Assembly (NCBI GenBank): GCA_947575235.1
Contig: CANPMT010000012.1
Span: 1 to 52,126, forward strand
Reading direction: 5' to 3'
Origin: an uncultured Porphyromonadaceae bacterium
GTDB lineage: Bacteria; Bacteroidota; Bacteroidia; Bacteroidales; Muribaculaceae
DNA length: 52,126 nt
Shown here: one piece after another, positions 24,423 through 34,663 of the stretch
Position numbering within the stretch: the first letter of the stretch is position 1
Layout: the number at the start of each line of letters is the position of its first letter
Notes under the pieces: model-generated
Seen by the model: only the letters and a program-made list of their open reading frames with translations
What the model was told of the DNA's origin: nothing
The model's database searches: none
Made by a program: the position numbers and the translations under genes

Positions 24423-25778
24423 TCAGAAGGTTATGGTCTCACCGCCTCTTTCGGGACGTTTATGAGAACCGGAATTGTTTGAATCGGTATTATGTTCGGA
24501 TATCCGTTTCAGTTCCTCATTGAAACGGGGTTCGCGGTTGTAGGTGGGGACGCTCTCAATCATGGCGATCACCTCGTGGTCGTCAAACTGCGAGGGCTTG
24601 AGCACGGCATACTTCAGGCGGGCGGCGTTGCGGCGCTGCTTGCTGAGTTTCTCTGTGCCATATACTTCGGCTATGCGCTCGGTCGATTCCTCCTTGCGCT
24701 GCTTCTCCTCCATCTCCTGCTCCTTTGATTTCCCCTCGAACATGATGGGGCCATTCCCGGAGCCAGGTTTGCTCTCCATGAGAGTGACGTCGAAGCCCGA
24801 TGCGAGCACTGTAATCTTTACGCGGTCGCCCATCGAGGGGTCGTCGCCTATACCCCATTTCACATCTATGCTTGAAGGGAGTTTTGATGTGAACTGCGTG
24901 ATTTCGGCAATCTCCTCGGCGCGCAGCGGATTCTCGCTGTCCTTCCAGCAGGTGAATTTGAAGAGGAGACGCTTCGAGGTGTTGATGTCGTGCGCTTTCA
25001 GCAGCGGCGAATGGAGGGCATTGTGGATGGCATCGGATATACGGTGCTCCCCTTCTCCGTAAGCTGTTGATATGATGGCCGTTCCGCTGTCTTTAAGGGT
25101 GGTCTTCACATCCTGGAAGTCGACGTTGATGTAGCATCGTTCGGAGATGATGTCGGAGATGCTTCGGGCAGCGTTGGCCAGAGTGTCATCAGCCTTCTCG
25201 AAAGCGTTGAAGAAATTGACGTCCTTATAAAGCTCAATAAGGTTTTCATTGTTGATAACCAGCAGGGCATCAACGTGTTCCCTCATCTCGTTGGCGCCGT
25301 CGAGCGCCTTCAGGATTTTCTTTTCCCCCTCGAAAAGGAACGGCACTGTCACAATGCCGATTGTGAGCATACCGGCATCCTTTGCGAGCCGGGCCACGAC
25401 AGGAGCGGCTCCGGTGCCGGTGCCGCCACCCATACCAGCGGTGATGAACACCATTTCGGTGCCATCCTCAAATAGTTTCTTTATATCTTCCTGACTCTCC
25501 TCGGCGCAGAGCTTACCCACCTCGGGGTTATTGCCCGCACCGCGACCGTGCGTGATGTTCCAACCCAACAGCAGACGTGTGGGCACAGGCGACATGTCAA
25601 GGTGTTGTTTGTCAGTGTTGCATACCACAAAGTTTACGTTAGGGATATCCTGACGGAACATGTAGTTGACGGCGTTTCCACCGCCGCCACCCACACCGAT
25701 CACTTTAATTATCGAGGCGTTGGGATCGTCTACGAAGGTAGTGTCGTCAGCTAAGTTATATATCTGGTTCTCATCCAT
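24423..25778 (-). CDS. ftsZ: Cell division GTPase FtsZ
   Basis: Tubulin homologue that polymerises into the Z-ring. The 451-residue protein has the N-terminal nucleotide loop VIGVGGGGGNAVN, the tubulin signature GGGTGTGAAP, and the T7-loop region NVDFQDV with the acidic residue needed for GTP hydrolysis in the neighbouring subunit. After the core (about 1-330) comes a charged Glu/Lys-rich linker and a C-terminal tail ending RPERGGETITF. That tail does not resemble the conserved tail of proteobacterial FtsZ. It is the last division gene of the cluster, 57 bases after ftsA. Confidence 0.97.
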   Translation of the reverse strand: MDENQIYNLADDTTFVDDPNASIIKVIGVGGGGGNAVNYMFRQDIPNVNFVVCNTDKQHLDMSPVPTRLLLGWNITHGRGAGNNPEVGKLCAEESQEDIKKLFEDGTEMVFITAGMGGGTGTGAAPVVARLAKDAGMLTIGIVTVPFLFEGEKKILKALDGANEMREHVDALLVINNENLIELYKDVNFFNAFEKADDTLANAARSISDIISERCYINVDFQDVKTTLKDSGTAIISTAYGEGEHRISDAIHNALHSPLLKAHDINTSKRLLFKFTCWKDSENPLRAEEIAEITQFTSKLPSSIDVKWGIGDDPSMGDRVKITVLASGFDVTLMESKPGSGNGPIMFEGKSKEQEMEEKQRKEESTERIAEVYGTEKLSKQRRNAARLKYAVLKPSQFDDHEVIAMIESVPTYNREPRFNEELKRISEHNTDSNNSGSHKRPERGGETITF

Positions 25779-25835
25779 TTCGGAGGGTCTTTTTTATGAG
25801 AGGGAAATAGTCTTGAATCTATAATGTCGGGGTGA

Positions 25836-27149
25836 TTATTCGAGGATGTCTGAATCGTCGGTTGGACTGCCGAACATCCTCGACATGCGTTCGGCTATTG
25901 AAGTCATCCATTTGTTCTGTTTCTTCGGCTTCTTCACCACGGGTTCCGGTTCCGGTTCGGGAACGTGTGTCCCGGTGACGGGCACCTCCGTGCGCACCGG
26001 TTCCTCCAGACACTGGCGGTCGCTGAGGGTTGCGCCGGCATAGAGGATGCTTATCACACCCTCCACCTCGGCATTCGCAGCCTTGGGGTCGTCGATCACC
26101 ACATATCGCGGCAGAGTGCCATGAGTTACCTGGAGATTGCTCTGGTTAGCCAGAAGTGTAGTCATGTTCTGCAGGCGCGAGCCGCCCCCGATGCAGATAA
26201 TCTTCGAGGGGAGGTCGCTCTCCTTGAGGTCGGCATATTCGATTTGTTCCACCACGTTAGCCACAATCTCCTCGGCCCTGGCCACCAACAGATTGGTGAC
26301 GTCGGCGAGTTTCACACCGTTGAGGTTGAGTGTGGAGGGTGTCTCGGGAGCCAACGCGCTGCCGGAGGTCTTCTTGATCTCCTCGGCATCCTCCTCAAGC
26401 ACGCTCAGCGACTGTATGTCGCGTGTGATGTTGCGGCCGCCGAGCGGGAGAGTGGCGAAGTATCTCAGGCACGCCTTGGAATACATCGTCACGGTTGTTG
26501 TCTCAGCACCCATGTCGACGAGCATGCACCCTAAACGCTTCTCCTCGGTAGAGAGTAGGAGATGTCCGGTGGCAAGAGCAGTCACCACAAATCCCTCGAT
26601 GCGCAGGCCGAGTTTGTCGGTGATGGTGCGCGAGAGGTTGCGTTTCAGCTCCGGGCGGCACACAATCAGGTCGTAAGTGGCCTGGATATGGTTGCCGATG
26701 GTTCCTTTGGGAGAGGTTGTCTCGGTCTTTCCCACTTTGTAAATGCGTGGCACAGCGTCGATTACCTCAAGCGAGCTGTCGATTGCGGCTCTCATGGCGT
26801 CGTGTTTCAGCCTCTGGATTATATCGTCGGTGATTTCAGTGTCGTCGGGGAGAGAGATCGACACCTCGCTGGGGATACTCTTCACCGAGCGTCCTGCGAG
26901 GCCTACGAAGAGACCCTTGATCTCACGCGGAGCCACGCCCGCGCGGTGTTCCAGGCGGTCGATGATCCGTGCCACACGGGTGGCTGTCTCCTCCAGGTTC
27001 TGGATAATGCCGTAGCGCACACACTCGACACCCTTCTCCTGTTCAACTGCAATCACGTCAAGCTGCCCCTCGCCGGAAGTTTTTCCGACGGCGGCTATAA
27101 TCTTCGAGCTGCTGATTTCGATAGCTGCGATATATCTCTCGTCACTCAT
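25836..27149 (-). CDS. ftsA: Cell division protein FtsA
   Basis: Actin-like ATPase that tethers FtsZ filaments to the membrane. The 437-residue protein starts with IAAIEISSSKIIAAVGK (phosphate 1 region) and has MLVDMGAETTTVTMYS (phosphate 2) and IICIGGGSRLQNM (adenosine motif). The C-terminus includes NKWMTSIAERMSRMFG, a likely amphipathic membrane-targeting helix, after a Pro/Glu/Lys-rich linker. Length is normal for Bacteroidetes. It lies between ftsQ (45 bases) and ftsZ (57 bases). Confidence 0.96.
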   Translation of the reverse strand: MSDERYIAAIEISSSKIIAAVGKTSGEGQLDVIAVEQEKGVECVRYGIIQNLEETATRVARIIDRLEHRAGVAPREIKGLFVGLAGRSVKSIPSEVSISLPDDTEITDDIIQRLKHDAMRAAIDSSLEVIDAVPRIYKVGKTETTSPKGTIGNHIQATYDLIVCRPELKRNLSRTITDKLGLRIEGFVVTALATGHLLLSTEEKRLGCMLVDMGAETTTVTMYSKACLRYFATLPLGGRNITRDIQSLSVLEEDAEEIKKTSGSALAPETPSTLNLNGVKLADVTNLLVARAEEIVANVVEQIEYADLKESDLPSKIICIGGGSRLQNMTTLLANQSNLQVTHGTLPRYVVIDDPKAANAEVEGVISILYAGATLSDRQCLEEPVRTEVPVTGTHVPEPEPEPVVKKPKKQNKWMTSIAERMSRMFGSPTDDSDILE

Positions 27150-27194
27150 TGGTGTTCTGGTTCTAAATTAATAACGGTGCGGACTCCGTATGGT

Positions 27195-28028
27195 TCAATG
27201 GTTTGATGTGGGCTGCGTGGGGGAGAGGTCGGGTAGTGTCGACTCCTCGGGGTCGTCATCCTCCTCGTAATCTACCCCGTGCATCCAGGGACTCTTGTCG
27301 CTGCGTGTCGCCACCACCTGGCCGCGGAATTTCACGGAGATGGTGTCATACGCCTCCCAGCCTTTGTAAGGAATAACCTTGCGGTAGACTGTGAGCAGGG
27401 CCAGTTTCTTCTCCTGCAGACGGTTAGTGTCGCCGAAATTGATGACGTGGCCTCTGATGCGCGGCACGAGAATGATGTTGTCGGCATCGCGTGCCTCAAT
27501 CATTCCCACAAGTTTGCTGAGCAGAGGGTCGTTCTGCACGAAACGGCTCACCGGAAGAATCATCTTCGGGGTGAACGCCGGGGTGAAATTGCCGCTTACC
27601 ACAGGCACATCCACAAAGAAATTGGCCTTTGATTCAATACGTTTACCATCTTTGTTGATGTAATAGCTGCTGTCGCGGTCGAAGACCCTTATCTCGGGAA
27701 TCATGGGGCGCACGGCCACACTGAGGTAACCCTTGTTGGTGAGTGCGCACTCCACATCCTCGAAATTCGAGAATCCGCTCAGATAATCCTCAATCTCGCG
27801 GGTGTCGATGATATTCAAGGGGATTCCCTCGATTCTCTTCGGGAAACGCTTGAGCTCCTCCCTGACACCGTTGATGGTGATGGAGTCGGCACTCGTGGCG
27901 GTAAGGATTGAAACCTCGATACCCTGGCAGGTATGCCGTTTCGCCTCCTCGTTCGCCCACACGGTCACGGCTGTGACGTAGGCAATCAAGGAGGTGAGTA
28001 TCAACCATTTCAATATTGTCTTACGCAT
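27195..28028 (-). CDS. ftsQ: Cell division protein FtsQ
   Basis: The 277-residue protein has one N-terminal membrane segment (about 7-25) and a periplasmic part with a POTRA-like region (about 35-105, including FSNFEDVECALT and GYLSVAVRPMIPEIRVF). The segment WEAYDTISVKFRGQVVATR follows. FtsQ links early and late division proteins. Sequence conservation is low across phyla, so the call rests on layout and on its place between murC and ftsA. Its start overlaps the murC stop by eight bases. Confidence 0.88.
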   Translation of the reverse strand: MRKTILKWLILTSLIAYVTAVTVWANEEAKRHTCQGIEVSILTATSADSITINGVREELKRFPKRIEGIPLNIIDTREIEDYLSGFSNFEDVECALTNKGYLSVAVRPMIPEIRVFDRDSSYYINKDGKRIESKANFFVDVPVVSGNFTPAFTPKMILPVSRFVQNDPLLSKLVGMIEARDADNIILVPRIRGHVINFGDTNRLQEKKLALLTVYRKVIPYKGWEAYDTISVKFRGQVVATRSDKSPWMHGVDYEEDDDPEESTLPDLSPTQPTSNH

Positions 28029-29448
28029 CTTGCGAAACTTGTTTCCTATCCTCTAAGATTTTGGCTATGTCCGGCAGGAGGCGGTCGATGTCGGCAGCCC
28101 CTAAGGTCATAACGATGTCAAAGTTACGATTTTTTATCAAATTTAGCAAATCTTTTCGTTCACAATAACATTTCCGGGCTGATTTTACCCGGTCGAGGAT
28201 TATGGAGGTGTCCACACCGGGTATCGGAAGCTCGCGTGCCGGGTAGATTTCAGGCATGATAACCTCGTCGGCCTCAGAGAGGGCTTCAGCAAATTCGGGG
28301 GCGAAATCGCGGGTGCGTGTGTAGAGGTGGGGCTGGAATATCACGCTGAGGCTGCGCCCCGGATAAAGCCTCTTGACAGAGCGTATGGAGGCCTTCACCT
28401 CGTTGGGACTGTGGGCATAGTCGTCGATAAGGGCGGGCGACCCGTCGCGTCCGTCGAGAATCACCTCAAAACGGCGTTTTGCGCCCCTGAAATTTCCTAT
28501 GCCACGTCTCACATCGTCGGGAGTGGCTCCGGCCAGCAGAGAGGCTGCTGAGGCCGCCACGGCGTTGTCTATGTTGATCTCAACAGGCACACCCACCTCG
28601 ATACCCTCGATTCTTACGTCAGGACCCACAAGTGTGAAGCTGAGGCTGCCGTTGCCGAAGGTTATATCCTCCGCATGCCAGTCACCTTCAGAGCCGCCGC
28701 TGTAGGTCATAACCTTCACACCCTCGGCCACACGCGGATGAAGCTTGAGCCCGGTGTGGAGAAGGAGGGTGCCCCCGGGGCGTATCAGGGAGGTGAAATG
28801 GGCGAAGCCCTCGAGGTATCCCGCCTCGTCGCCATAGATGTCGAGGTGGTCGGGGTCGGTTGATGTCACGATGGCTATCTCAGGGGAGAGCTGATGGAAT
28901 GAACGGTCATATTCATCGGCCTCGATAACCGACCATGGAGATGAGTCGCTTAGCACCAGATTGCTTCCGGTGTTGCGCAATATCCCTCCGAGGAAGGCGT
29001 TGCAGCCCACGTGTGACTGACGCAATATGTTGGCTGTCATTGAGCAGGTGGTGGTCTTGCCGTGTGAACCGCTCACGCAAATGGCAGAGGTGGAGCGGGT
29101 AATCTTACCCAATAGGGCGGCACGTTTGATGACCTCAAACCCGTTTTGGCGGAAATATGTGAGAATGGCGCTGTCGGCCGGCACCGCGGGGGTGTATACC
29201 ACCAGTGTCGTCGAGGGGTCGCGGAAGGGTTGGGGTATCTCTTCAGCGGCGTCGGTATATGTAATCTTAACCCCCTCCTCCTCAAGTTGGGCGGTGAGAG
29301 CCGAGGGTGTCTTGTCGTATCCGGCTACGTTGTGACCCTTGCTAAGGAAATAGCGTTCCAGATTGGCCATGCCGATTCCGCCGGCACCCACGAAGTAGAG
29401 GTTGGTGTAGGCTGAATCAGCGGGATGCTGTGATATGTCGTGGTTCAT
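28021..29448 (-). CDS. murC: UDP-N-acetylmuramate--L-alanine ligase (MurC)
   Basis: Adds L-alanine to UDP-MurNAc, the first amino acid of the stem peptide. The 475-residue protein has the N-terminal UDP-binding motif YFVGAGGIGMANLE, the ATP loop VSGSHGKTTT, the central SVIEADEYDRSF typical of MurC, and DDYAHSPNEVKASI near the C-terminal domain. It follows murG by 38 bases and overlaps ftsQ. Confidence 0.96.
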   Translation of the reverse strand: MNHDISQHPADSAYTNLYFVGAGGIGMANLERYFLSKGHNVAGYDKTPSALTAQLEEEGVKITYTDAAEEIPQPFRDPSTTLVVYTPAVPADSAILTYFRQNGFEVIKRAALLGKITRSTSAICVSGSHGKTTTCSMTANILRQSHVGCNAFLGGILRNTGSNLVLSDSSPWSVIEADEYDRSFHQLSPEIAIVTSTDPDHLDIYGDEAGYLEGFAHFTSLIRPGGTLLLHTGLKLHPRVAEGVKVMTYSGGSEGDWHAEDITFGNGSLSFTLVGPDVRIEGIEVGVPVEINIDNAVAASAASLLAGATPDDVRRGIGNFRGAKRRFEVILDGRDGSPALIDDYAHSPNEVKASIRSVKRLYPGRSLSVIFQPHLYTRTRDFAPEFAEALSEADEVIMPEIYPARELPIPGVDTSIILDRVKSARKCYCERKDLLNLIKNRNFDIVMTLGAADIDRLLPDIAKILEDRKQVSQDA

Positions 29449-29486
29449 GACCGTGGTTATTTAAGTGTGTGTCAAGGAGAAATGAT

Positions 29487-30623
29487 TTATTTGGCGATGT
29501 TGAGCAGTGCGCAGACTTCGTCGGCAATGCGCGAGTCGCTGTCGGTTATCCCCATGCGGGCAATCTCATCGCTCATGGATTTGCGGCGTGCGGGGTCGTC
29601 GAAGAGTTGTATTGCCTCATCCACGAGTCTGTCGCGCGCTTCGGCATCTGTTACGAGCACGGCGGCGCCATGGTCGGAGAGGGCGCGGGCGTTGTGGGTC
29701 TGGTGGTCTTCGGCCACATTGGGCGAGGGGACGAGAATCACGGCTTTCCCGAGAGCCTGCAGTTCCGAAATAGACCCCGCTCCGGCACGTCCGATCACAA
29801 GGTCGGCAGCCTTATATGCTGAGGCCATATCGGTGATGAAGGGTGTCACCACAACACCTTTCATACCTTTGGCAGCCGCAGGGCCGCGGTCGCCGAAATT
29901 CTTCCCTGTCTGCCAGATTACCTGTATCCCTTTCTGTGTCAGCTTTGAGAGCCCCTGTTCCAGGCTCTCGTTGATGGTGAGCGCACCCAGGCTGCCTCCA
30001 ACTACGAGCAGAGTGGGGCGTTCGGGGTCGAGTCCGAACGATTTCCTTGCCTCTGCAACGCTCTTCTTATTCGAGAGGAGGGCTTTGCGTATGGGGTTTC
30101 CGGTCTTTACAATCTTTGCGGCCGGGAAGAAACGCTCCATACCGTCGTAGGCCACGCAGATCTTTCCGGCTTTCTCACCGAGCAGTTTGTTGGTGACACC
30201 GGCGTAAGAGTTCTGTTCCTGTATGAGGGTGGGTATTCCGGCTCTCTGGGCCGCTTTCAGCGTCGGACCGGAGGCGTAACCCCCCACGCCGATAGCAATA
30301 TCGGGCTTGAAATCGCGTATGATTTTGCGCGACAGACGCAGGCTCTTGAAGAGTTTCAGGAGCACACCGAAGTTGCGCCAGATTCTTTTCCGGTCGAATC
30401 CGGCCACGGGGAGGCCGATGATTTTGTAACCTGCGTCAGGCACACGTGTCATCTCCATACGGTTGTCGGCACCCACGAAGAGGATTTCGGCGTTGAGACG
30501 GTTCTTTAGCGCGTCGGCGATAGAAAGGGCGGGGAAAATGTGTCCTCCGGTGCCACCGCCGCTGATCACCACTCTGGGGCGACGCGTTCCCGCTCCGGAG
30601 CTGATATTTTGCGATGAGGTCAT
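29487..30623 (-). CDS. murG: Lipid II synthase MurG
   Basis: Transfers GlcNAc from UDP-GlcNAc to lipid I at the cytoplasmic face of the membrane. The 378-residue GT28 enzyme has the glycine-rich motif ISGGGTGGHIFPALSIADAL, the second glycine loop VVGGSLGALTINE, and the donor-binding IGRAGAGSISELQALGKAVI. Its start overlaps the ftsW stop by one base, so translation is probably coupled. Confidence 0.97.
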   Translation of the reverse strand: MTSSQNISSGAGTRRPRVVISGGGTGGHIFPALSIADALKNRLNAEILFVGADNRMEMTRVPDAGYKIIGLPVAGFDRKRIWRNFGVLLKLFKSLRLSRKIIRDFKPDIAIGVGGYASGPTLKAAQRAGIPTLIQEQNSYAGVTNKLLGEKAGKICVAYDGMERFFPAAKIVKTGNPIRKALLSNKKSVAEARKSFGLDPERPTLLVVGGSLGALTINESLEQGLSKLTQKGIQVIWQTGKNFGDRGPAAAKGMKGVVVTPFITDMASAYKAADLVIGRAGAGSISELQALGKAVILVPSPNVAEDHQTHNARALSDHGAAVLVTDAEARDRLVDEAIQLFDDPARRKSMSDEIARMGITDSDSRIADEVCALLNIAK

Positions 30624-31981
30624 TACTTTGTAGCTGAATAGTTTGCGGCCTGCATATCTTCGGGAAGTTCACGGAGTTCGGCCTTAATCTGTTTTGAATT
30701 GCCGTTGGTGACGGCGAAACGGCTCACGGAGATCATGATACCTATGGCAGCCGACATCACCAGGATTGATGTGCCCCCTTTCGATATGAGAGGCAACGGC
30801 TGACCGCTCACCGGGAAGAGTCCGGTGACGATGGCCATATGTACGAGAGCCTGGAATACAATCAGCACGGCGCATCCCATGATGAGGAAAGCCGGGAAAG
30901 CCCTTGAGCACCTGTAGGCTATGCGTCCGGCGCGTGCCAGCAGGAAGAGATAGAGCAGAAGCAGGCCCACGCCCCCTAAGAGTCCGGTATCCTCGACGAT
31001 AATCGAATAGATATAGTCGGAGAAGGCGAGGGGTAGACGCGCGCTCTCGCGCGAGTTTCCGGGACCCTGGCCGAATACACCGCCATGAGCCTGGGCAATG
31101 GTGGCGAATATCACCTGGCGGTTCTCGTCGGTGATCTCGTCATCGGGGCTAACCCCCTCAAGATAGCGGGCTATACGCCCTTTCTGGGTGCCGGTGCGGT
31201 CGATGCCTTTATCCGCGACAGTGGTCTGGGTGACGCCTATCTGATTGAATTCGTTGGTTTTCTCTCCGGTATACTTCATCATGTACAATGCTCCGCCGCA
31301 AATGCCGTATACCAGGATTACCATCCCTAACTTCTTCCAGTTCATACCGCCGATAAGGAACATCGATATGCTGACGCCGAACAGGAGGATGGTGTTGGTG
31401 AGGCCATTCTTCCAGAGGAACACGCCAAAGAGCACCACCACCACGGCAGCCTCGATGACACCACGGTTTGACACGCCACGGGGTTCCTGATGGCGCCCGA
31501 GGATAGTGGCGAGGAGCACCACCACGGTGAGCTTCACAATCTCAGGTGGCTGAATGGTGAATCCGGCAATCTTTATGGCGCGCTGGGCACCGTTGATTTC
31601 CACGCCGAAGAAATTCGATAGAATTAGCAATCCTAAGGATATCAGCGCGAAAAACCATGCGAAGCGGCTTATATAGCCGTAATGCGTGTTCTGCAGACCC
31701 AGCACTATTCCCAGACCTAACACGAGGAATATGGCATGGCGTATAAGGGGCATGTATACGTTGCCCCCCGACACCTCCGAACTGGAGGCGGAGAAGAGCT
31801 CTACGACCGACACCACGAGGAGACAGATGTATATTCCCCAGAGATAGGGGTCGGCCTTGGGACGTTCGGCAGTCACCGTCTTGGGCTTGCGTGAAGCGCT
31901 CTGGCGGCTGTCGACGGCCACACCGTCGACAGTAGCCTTGATGGTGACACCTTCGGAAGAAGTGTTGTTTTGCGTTGGCAT
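30623..31981 (-). CDS. ftsW: SEDS peptidoglycan glycosyltransferase FtsW
   Basis: Polymerises lipid II at the septum with FtsI. The 452-residue protein has about ten membrane segments and the SEDS signatures PPEIVKLTVVV and GLFPVSGQPLPLISKGGTS. It carries a hydrophilic N-terminal extension of about 45 residues before the first membrane segment. Position between murD (15 bases) and murG is standard for the cluster. Confidence 0.95.
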   Translation of the reverse strand: MPTQNNTSSEGVTIKATVDGVAVDSRQSASRKPKTVTAERPKADPYLWGIYICLLVVSVVELFSASSSEVSGGNVYMPLIRHAIFLVLGLGIVLGLQNTHYGYISRFAWFFALISLGLLILSNFFGVEINGAQRAIKIAGFTIQPPEIVKLTVVVLLATILGRHQEPRGVSNRGVIEAAVVVVLFGVFLWKNGLTNTILLFGVSISMFLIGGMNWKKLGMVILVYGICGGALYMMKYTGEKTNEFNQIGVTQTTVADKGIDRTGTQKGRIARYLEGVSPDDEITDENRQVIFATIAQAHGGVFGQGPGNSRESARLPLAFSDYIYSIIVEDTGLLGGVGLLLLYLFLLARAGRIAYRCSRAFPAFLIMGCAVLIVFQALVHMAIVTGLFPVSGQPLPLISKGGTSILVMSAAIGIMISVSRFAVTNGNSKQIKAELRELPEDMQAANYSATK

Positions 31982-31996
31982 GATGAAGGAGAGTTA

Positions 31997-33367
31997 TTAT
32001 TTCAGAAGTGATTTTACAGCCTCTTTGAACTGGCAGCCACGGTCTTCGTAGCTCTTGAAGAGGTCGAAGCTTGCGCAGCAGGGTGAGAGGAGCACGGTGT
32101 CTCCCTCCGAAGCCAGGCGGCGGCAAGCCGCAACGGCGTCGGCCAGGGAGTTGGTGTCGACAATCTCGGGCACTTTACCGGTGAAGAATTCGAGGAGCTT
32201 CTCGTTGTGAAGACCCATGCAGACAATCGCCTTGACCTTCTCCTTGACAAGAGCCTCAATCTCAGTGTAATCGTTACCCTTATCCTTGCCGCCGAGAATC
32301 AGCACCGTAGGGGTGTTCATGCTCTCGAGGGCATACCAGGTGGAGTTGACGTTGGTGGCCTTCGAGTCATTGACGTAGCGCACGCCATCGACTGTGGCCA
32401 CATATTCCAGACGATGCTCCACGGCCTCGAAATCCTCGAGAGCCTCGCGGATGTTATCCTTGCGGATATTGAGCACCGAGGCCGAGATTCCGGCTGCCAT
32501 GGAGTTATAGAGATTATGTAATCCCTTGAGCGAGAGTTTCTCGCGAGGAATCTGCCATACCTCCTCAGGGGTGGAGAAATGCACAACGCCATCCTCGACC
32601 CAAGCCGCGCTGTTCTCCTCGCGGTCTACACCGAAGGGGAGGTGCAGGGCCTCGCTCTGTATCTGGGCCACCTGCTGGCGTATGATGGGGTCGTTCTCCC
32701 AGTATACGAAGTAGTCATCCTTAGTCTGGTTCTGGAGAATGCGGAATTTGGCAGCCACATAATTCTCCATCTTATAGTCGTAGCGGTCGAGATGGTCGGG
32801 GGTTATGTTCATGATAACCGCGATGTTGGCCTTGAACTTATACATATTCTCCAGCTGGAAGCTTGAGAGCTCGATCACATACGTGTCGTGAGGGTCGACG
32901 GCCACCTGGAGGGCGAGACTTTTACCCACATTCCCCGCCAGACCCACATCCACGCCACCTTTGCGCAGGATGTGATAGGTGAGCAGGGTAGTGGTGGTCT
33001 TTCCGTTGGAGCCGGTTATACACACCATGCGGGCGTCGGTGAATCCGGCGGCGAACTCAATTTCAGAGAGTACGGGGATACCCTTGTCGGTGATTTTCTT
33101 CACCATAGGGGCATAGGGGGGTATGCCGGGGCTCTTCACCACGACGGTTGCGTTGAGAATCTTCTCCTCGGTGTGTCCACCCTCCTCGTAGGGGATGGCG
33201 TACTTGTCGAGAAGGTCCTTGTATTTCTGCGGTATGGATCCCATATCAGAGAGGAACACGTCCATACCCTTCACTTTTCCGAGCACAGCGGCTCCGGCGC
33301 CGCTTTCACCTCCGCCGAGCACCACAAGGCGACCGTCGAGGTTGATATCATGTTTGTTAACAGCCAT
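31997..33367 (-). CDS. murD: UDP-MurNAc-L-alanine--D-glutamate ligase (MurD)
   Basis: Adds D-glutamate to the stem peptide. The 456-residue protein has the N-terminal VVLGGGESGAGAAVLGK, the ATP loop ITGSNGKTTTTLLT, NITPDHLDRYD, and NDSKATNVNSTWYAL followed by ILGGKDKGNDY, all diagnostic of MurD. Gap to mraY is 20 bases. Confidence 0.97.
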   Translation of the reverse strand: MAVNKHDINLDGRLVVLGGGESGAGAAVLGKVKGMDVFLSDMGSIPQKYKDLLDKYAIPYEEGGHTEEKILNATVVVKSPGIPPYAPMVKKITDKGIPVLSEIEFAAGFTDARMVCITGSNGKTTTTLLTYHILRKGGVDVGLAGNVGKSLALQVAVDPHDTYVIELSSFQLENMYKFKANIAVIMNITPDHLDRYDYKMENYVAAKFRILQNQTKDDYFVYWENDPIIRQQVAQIQSEALHLPFGVDREENSAAWVEDGVVHFSTPEEVWQIPREKLSLKGLHNLYNSMAAGISASVLNIRKDNIREALEDFEAVEHRLEYVATVDGVRYVNDSKATNVNSTWYALESMNTPTVLILGGKDKGNDYTEIEALVKEKVKAIVCMGLHNEKLLEFFTGKVPEIVDTNSLADAVAACRRLASEGDTVLLSPCCASFDLFKSYEDRGCQFKEAVKSLLK

Positions 33368-33387
33368 TTTAAAAGTTCAGTTTAATG

Positions 33388-34656
33388 TCAGCGAATCTTC
33401 AGAGTCACGAAGGTGAGGGCGGCGAGCAGAATGCCCACAATCCAGAATCTCACCACAATCTTTGATTCAGGAATCGGTAATTTAGGGAAATTGATAAGGC
33501 ACTTCACAGCCGGGTCGCCGGCTTTCTGGAAGTGATGGTGGAGGGGAGTCATCTTGAAGATGCGGCGTCCCTGGCCATATTTCCGTTTAGTCAATTTGAA
33601 GTAGCTCACCTGCATTATCACCGAGAGGTCCTCGATAAAGAAGATAAGGCAGAGCAGTGGTATGAGGAGCTCCTTGCGTATGAGGATGGCGAATACAGCG
33701 AGAATACCACCCAAAGTGAGACTTCCGGTATCGCCCATGAACACCTGGGCCGGGAAGGCATTATACCAGAGGAAGCCGACCAGCGCACCGATGAATGCGG
33801 CGGCGTAAACCACAAGTTCCTCGCTTCCGGGTATATACATGATATTCAGATAGCCTGAATAAATGATATTGCCCCCCAAATATGCCATGATGGCGAGCGC
33901 CACACCGATTATGGCGGAGGTGCCCGCGCATAGGCCGTCGAGACCGTCGGTGAGGTTTGCGCCGTTGCTGACGGCCGCCACCACCACAATCACCACGATT
34001 ATGAACACGATCCATCCGGCTGTCTCAGCCGTCTGCGAGTCGCCCATCCAGCTTGTGAGCCATTCATAATTGAAGTTATTATTCTTGACAAACGGGATAG
34101 TTGTCTGCGGCGACTTCACCATAGAGAGGGAATGCACCACCTCCGTCTCATGGTTTATCTGGTTCATGACCTCCATATTCTCGCTCATCACGATCGAGGG
34201 GGAGAGCCACATGGTGAGGCCCACGATAAGGCCGAGGCCGATTTGGCCGATTACCTTGTATTTCCCCTGGAGGCCATCCTTGTTATGATACTTCAGCTTG
34301 CGGTAATCGTCGAGGAATCCGATTGATCCCATCCAGACGGTTGCTATGAGCATGAGAATCATGTAGACATTGGTAAGGTTGCCCACAAGGAGACAGGGCA
34401 CGAGTATGGCCAGGATGATAATGACTCCACCCATAGTGGGTGTGCCGGTCTTCTTCATCTGCCCCTCGAGGCCGAGATTGCGGATAACCTCGCCCACCTG
34501 CATTCTCTGCAGGCGGCGGATAATGTCGTGGCCGAAGACGAGGGCGATAATCATCGCCAGTGCAAAGGATACTCCGGCACGGAAAGTAATGTAGTCCATC
34601 AAGCGGACTCCGGGTATCCCGGAATCCTGAAACAATTGGAAAAGTGCGTATATCAT
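33388..34656 (-). CDS. mraY: Phospho-MurNAc-pentapeptide transferase (MraY)
   Basis: Makes lipid I from UDP-MurNAc-pentapeptide and undecaprenyl phosphate. The 422-residue membrane protein has the motifs IGFLDDYRKL, NLTDGLDGLCAG and FMGDTGSLTLGG, and the histidine-rich MTPLHHHFQ. It is longer than proteobacterial MraY (about 360) because of an insertion around residues 155-215, after WLSPSIVMSENMEVM, which is usual in Bacteroidetes. Confidence 0.97.
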   Translation of the reverse strand: MIYALFQLFQDSGIPGVRLMDYITFRAGVSFALAMIIALVFGHDIIRRLQRMQVGEVIRNLGLEGQMKKTGTPTMGGVIIILAILVPCLLVGNLTNVYMILMLIATVWMGSIGFLDDYRKLKYHNKDGLQGKYKVIGQIGLGLIVGLTMWLSPSIVMSENMEVMNQINHETEVVHSLSMVKSPQTTIPFVKNNNFNYEWLTSWMGDSQTAETAGWIVFIIVVIVVVAAVSNGANLTDGLDGLCAGTSAIIGVALAIMAYLGGNIIYSGYLNIMYIPGSEELVVYAAAFIGALVGFLWYNAFPAQVFMGDTGSLTLGGILAVFAILIRKELLIPLLCLIFFIEDLSVIMQVSYFKLTKRKYGQGRRIFKMTPLHHHFQKAGDPAVKCLINFPKLPIPESKIVVRFWIVGILLAALTFVTLKIR

Positions 34657-34663
34657 TGGGTTA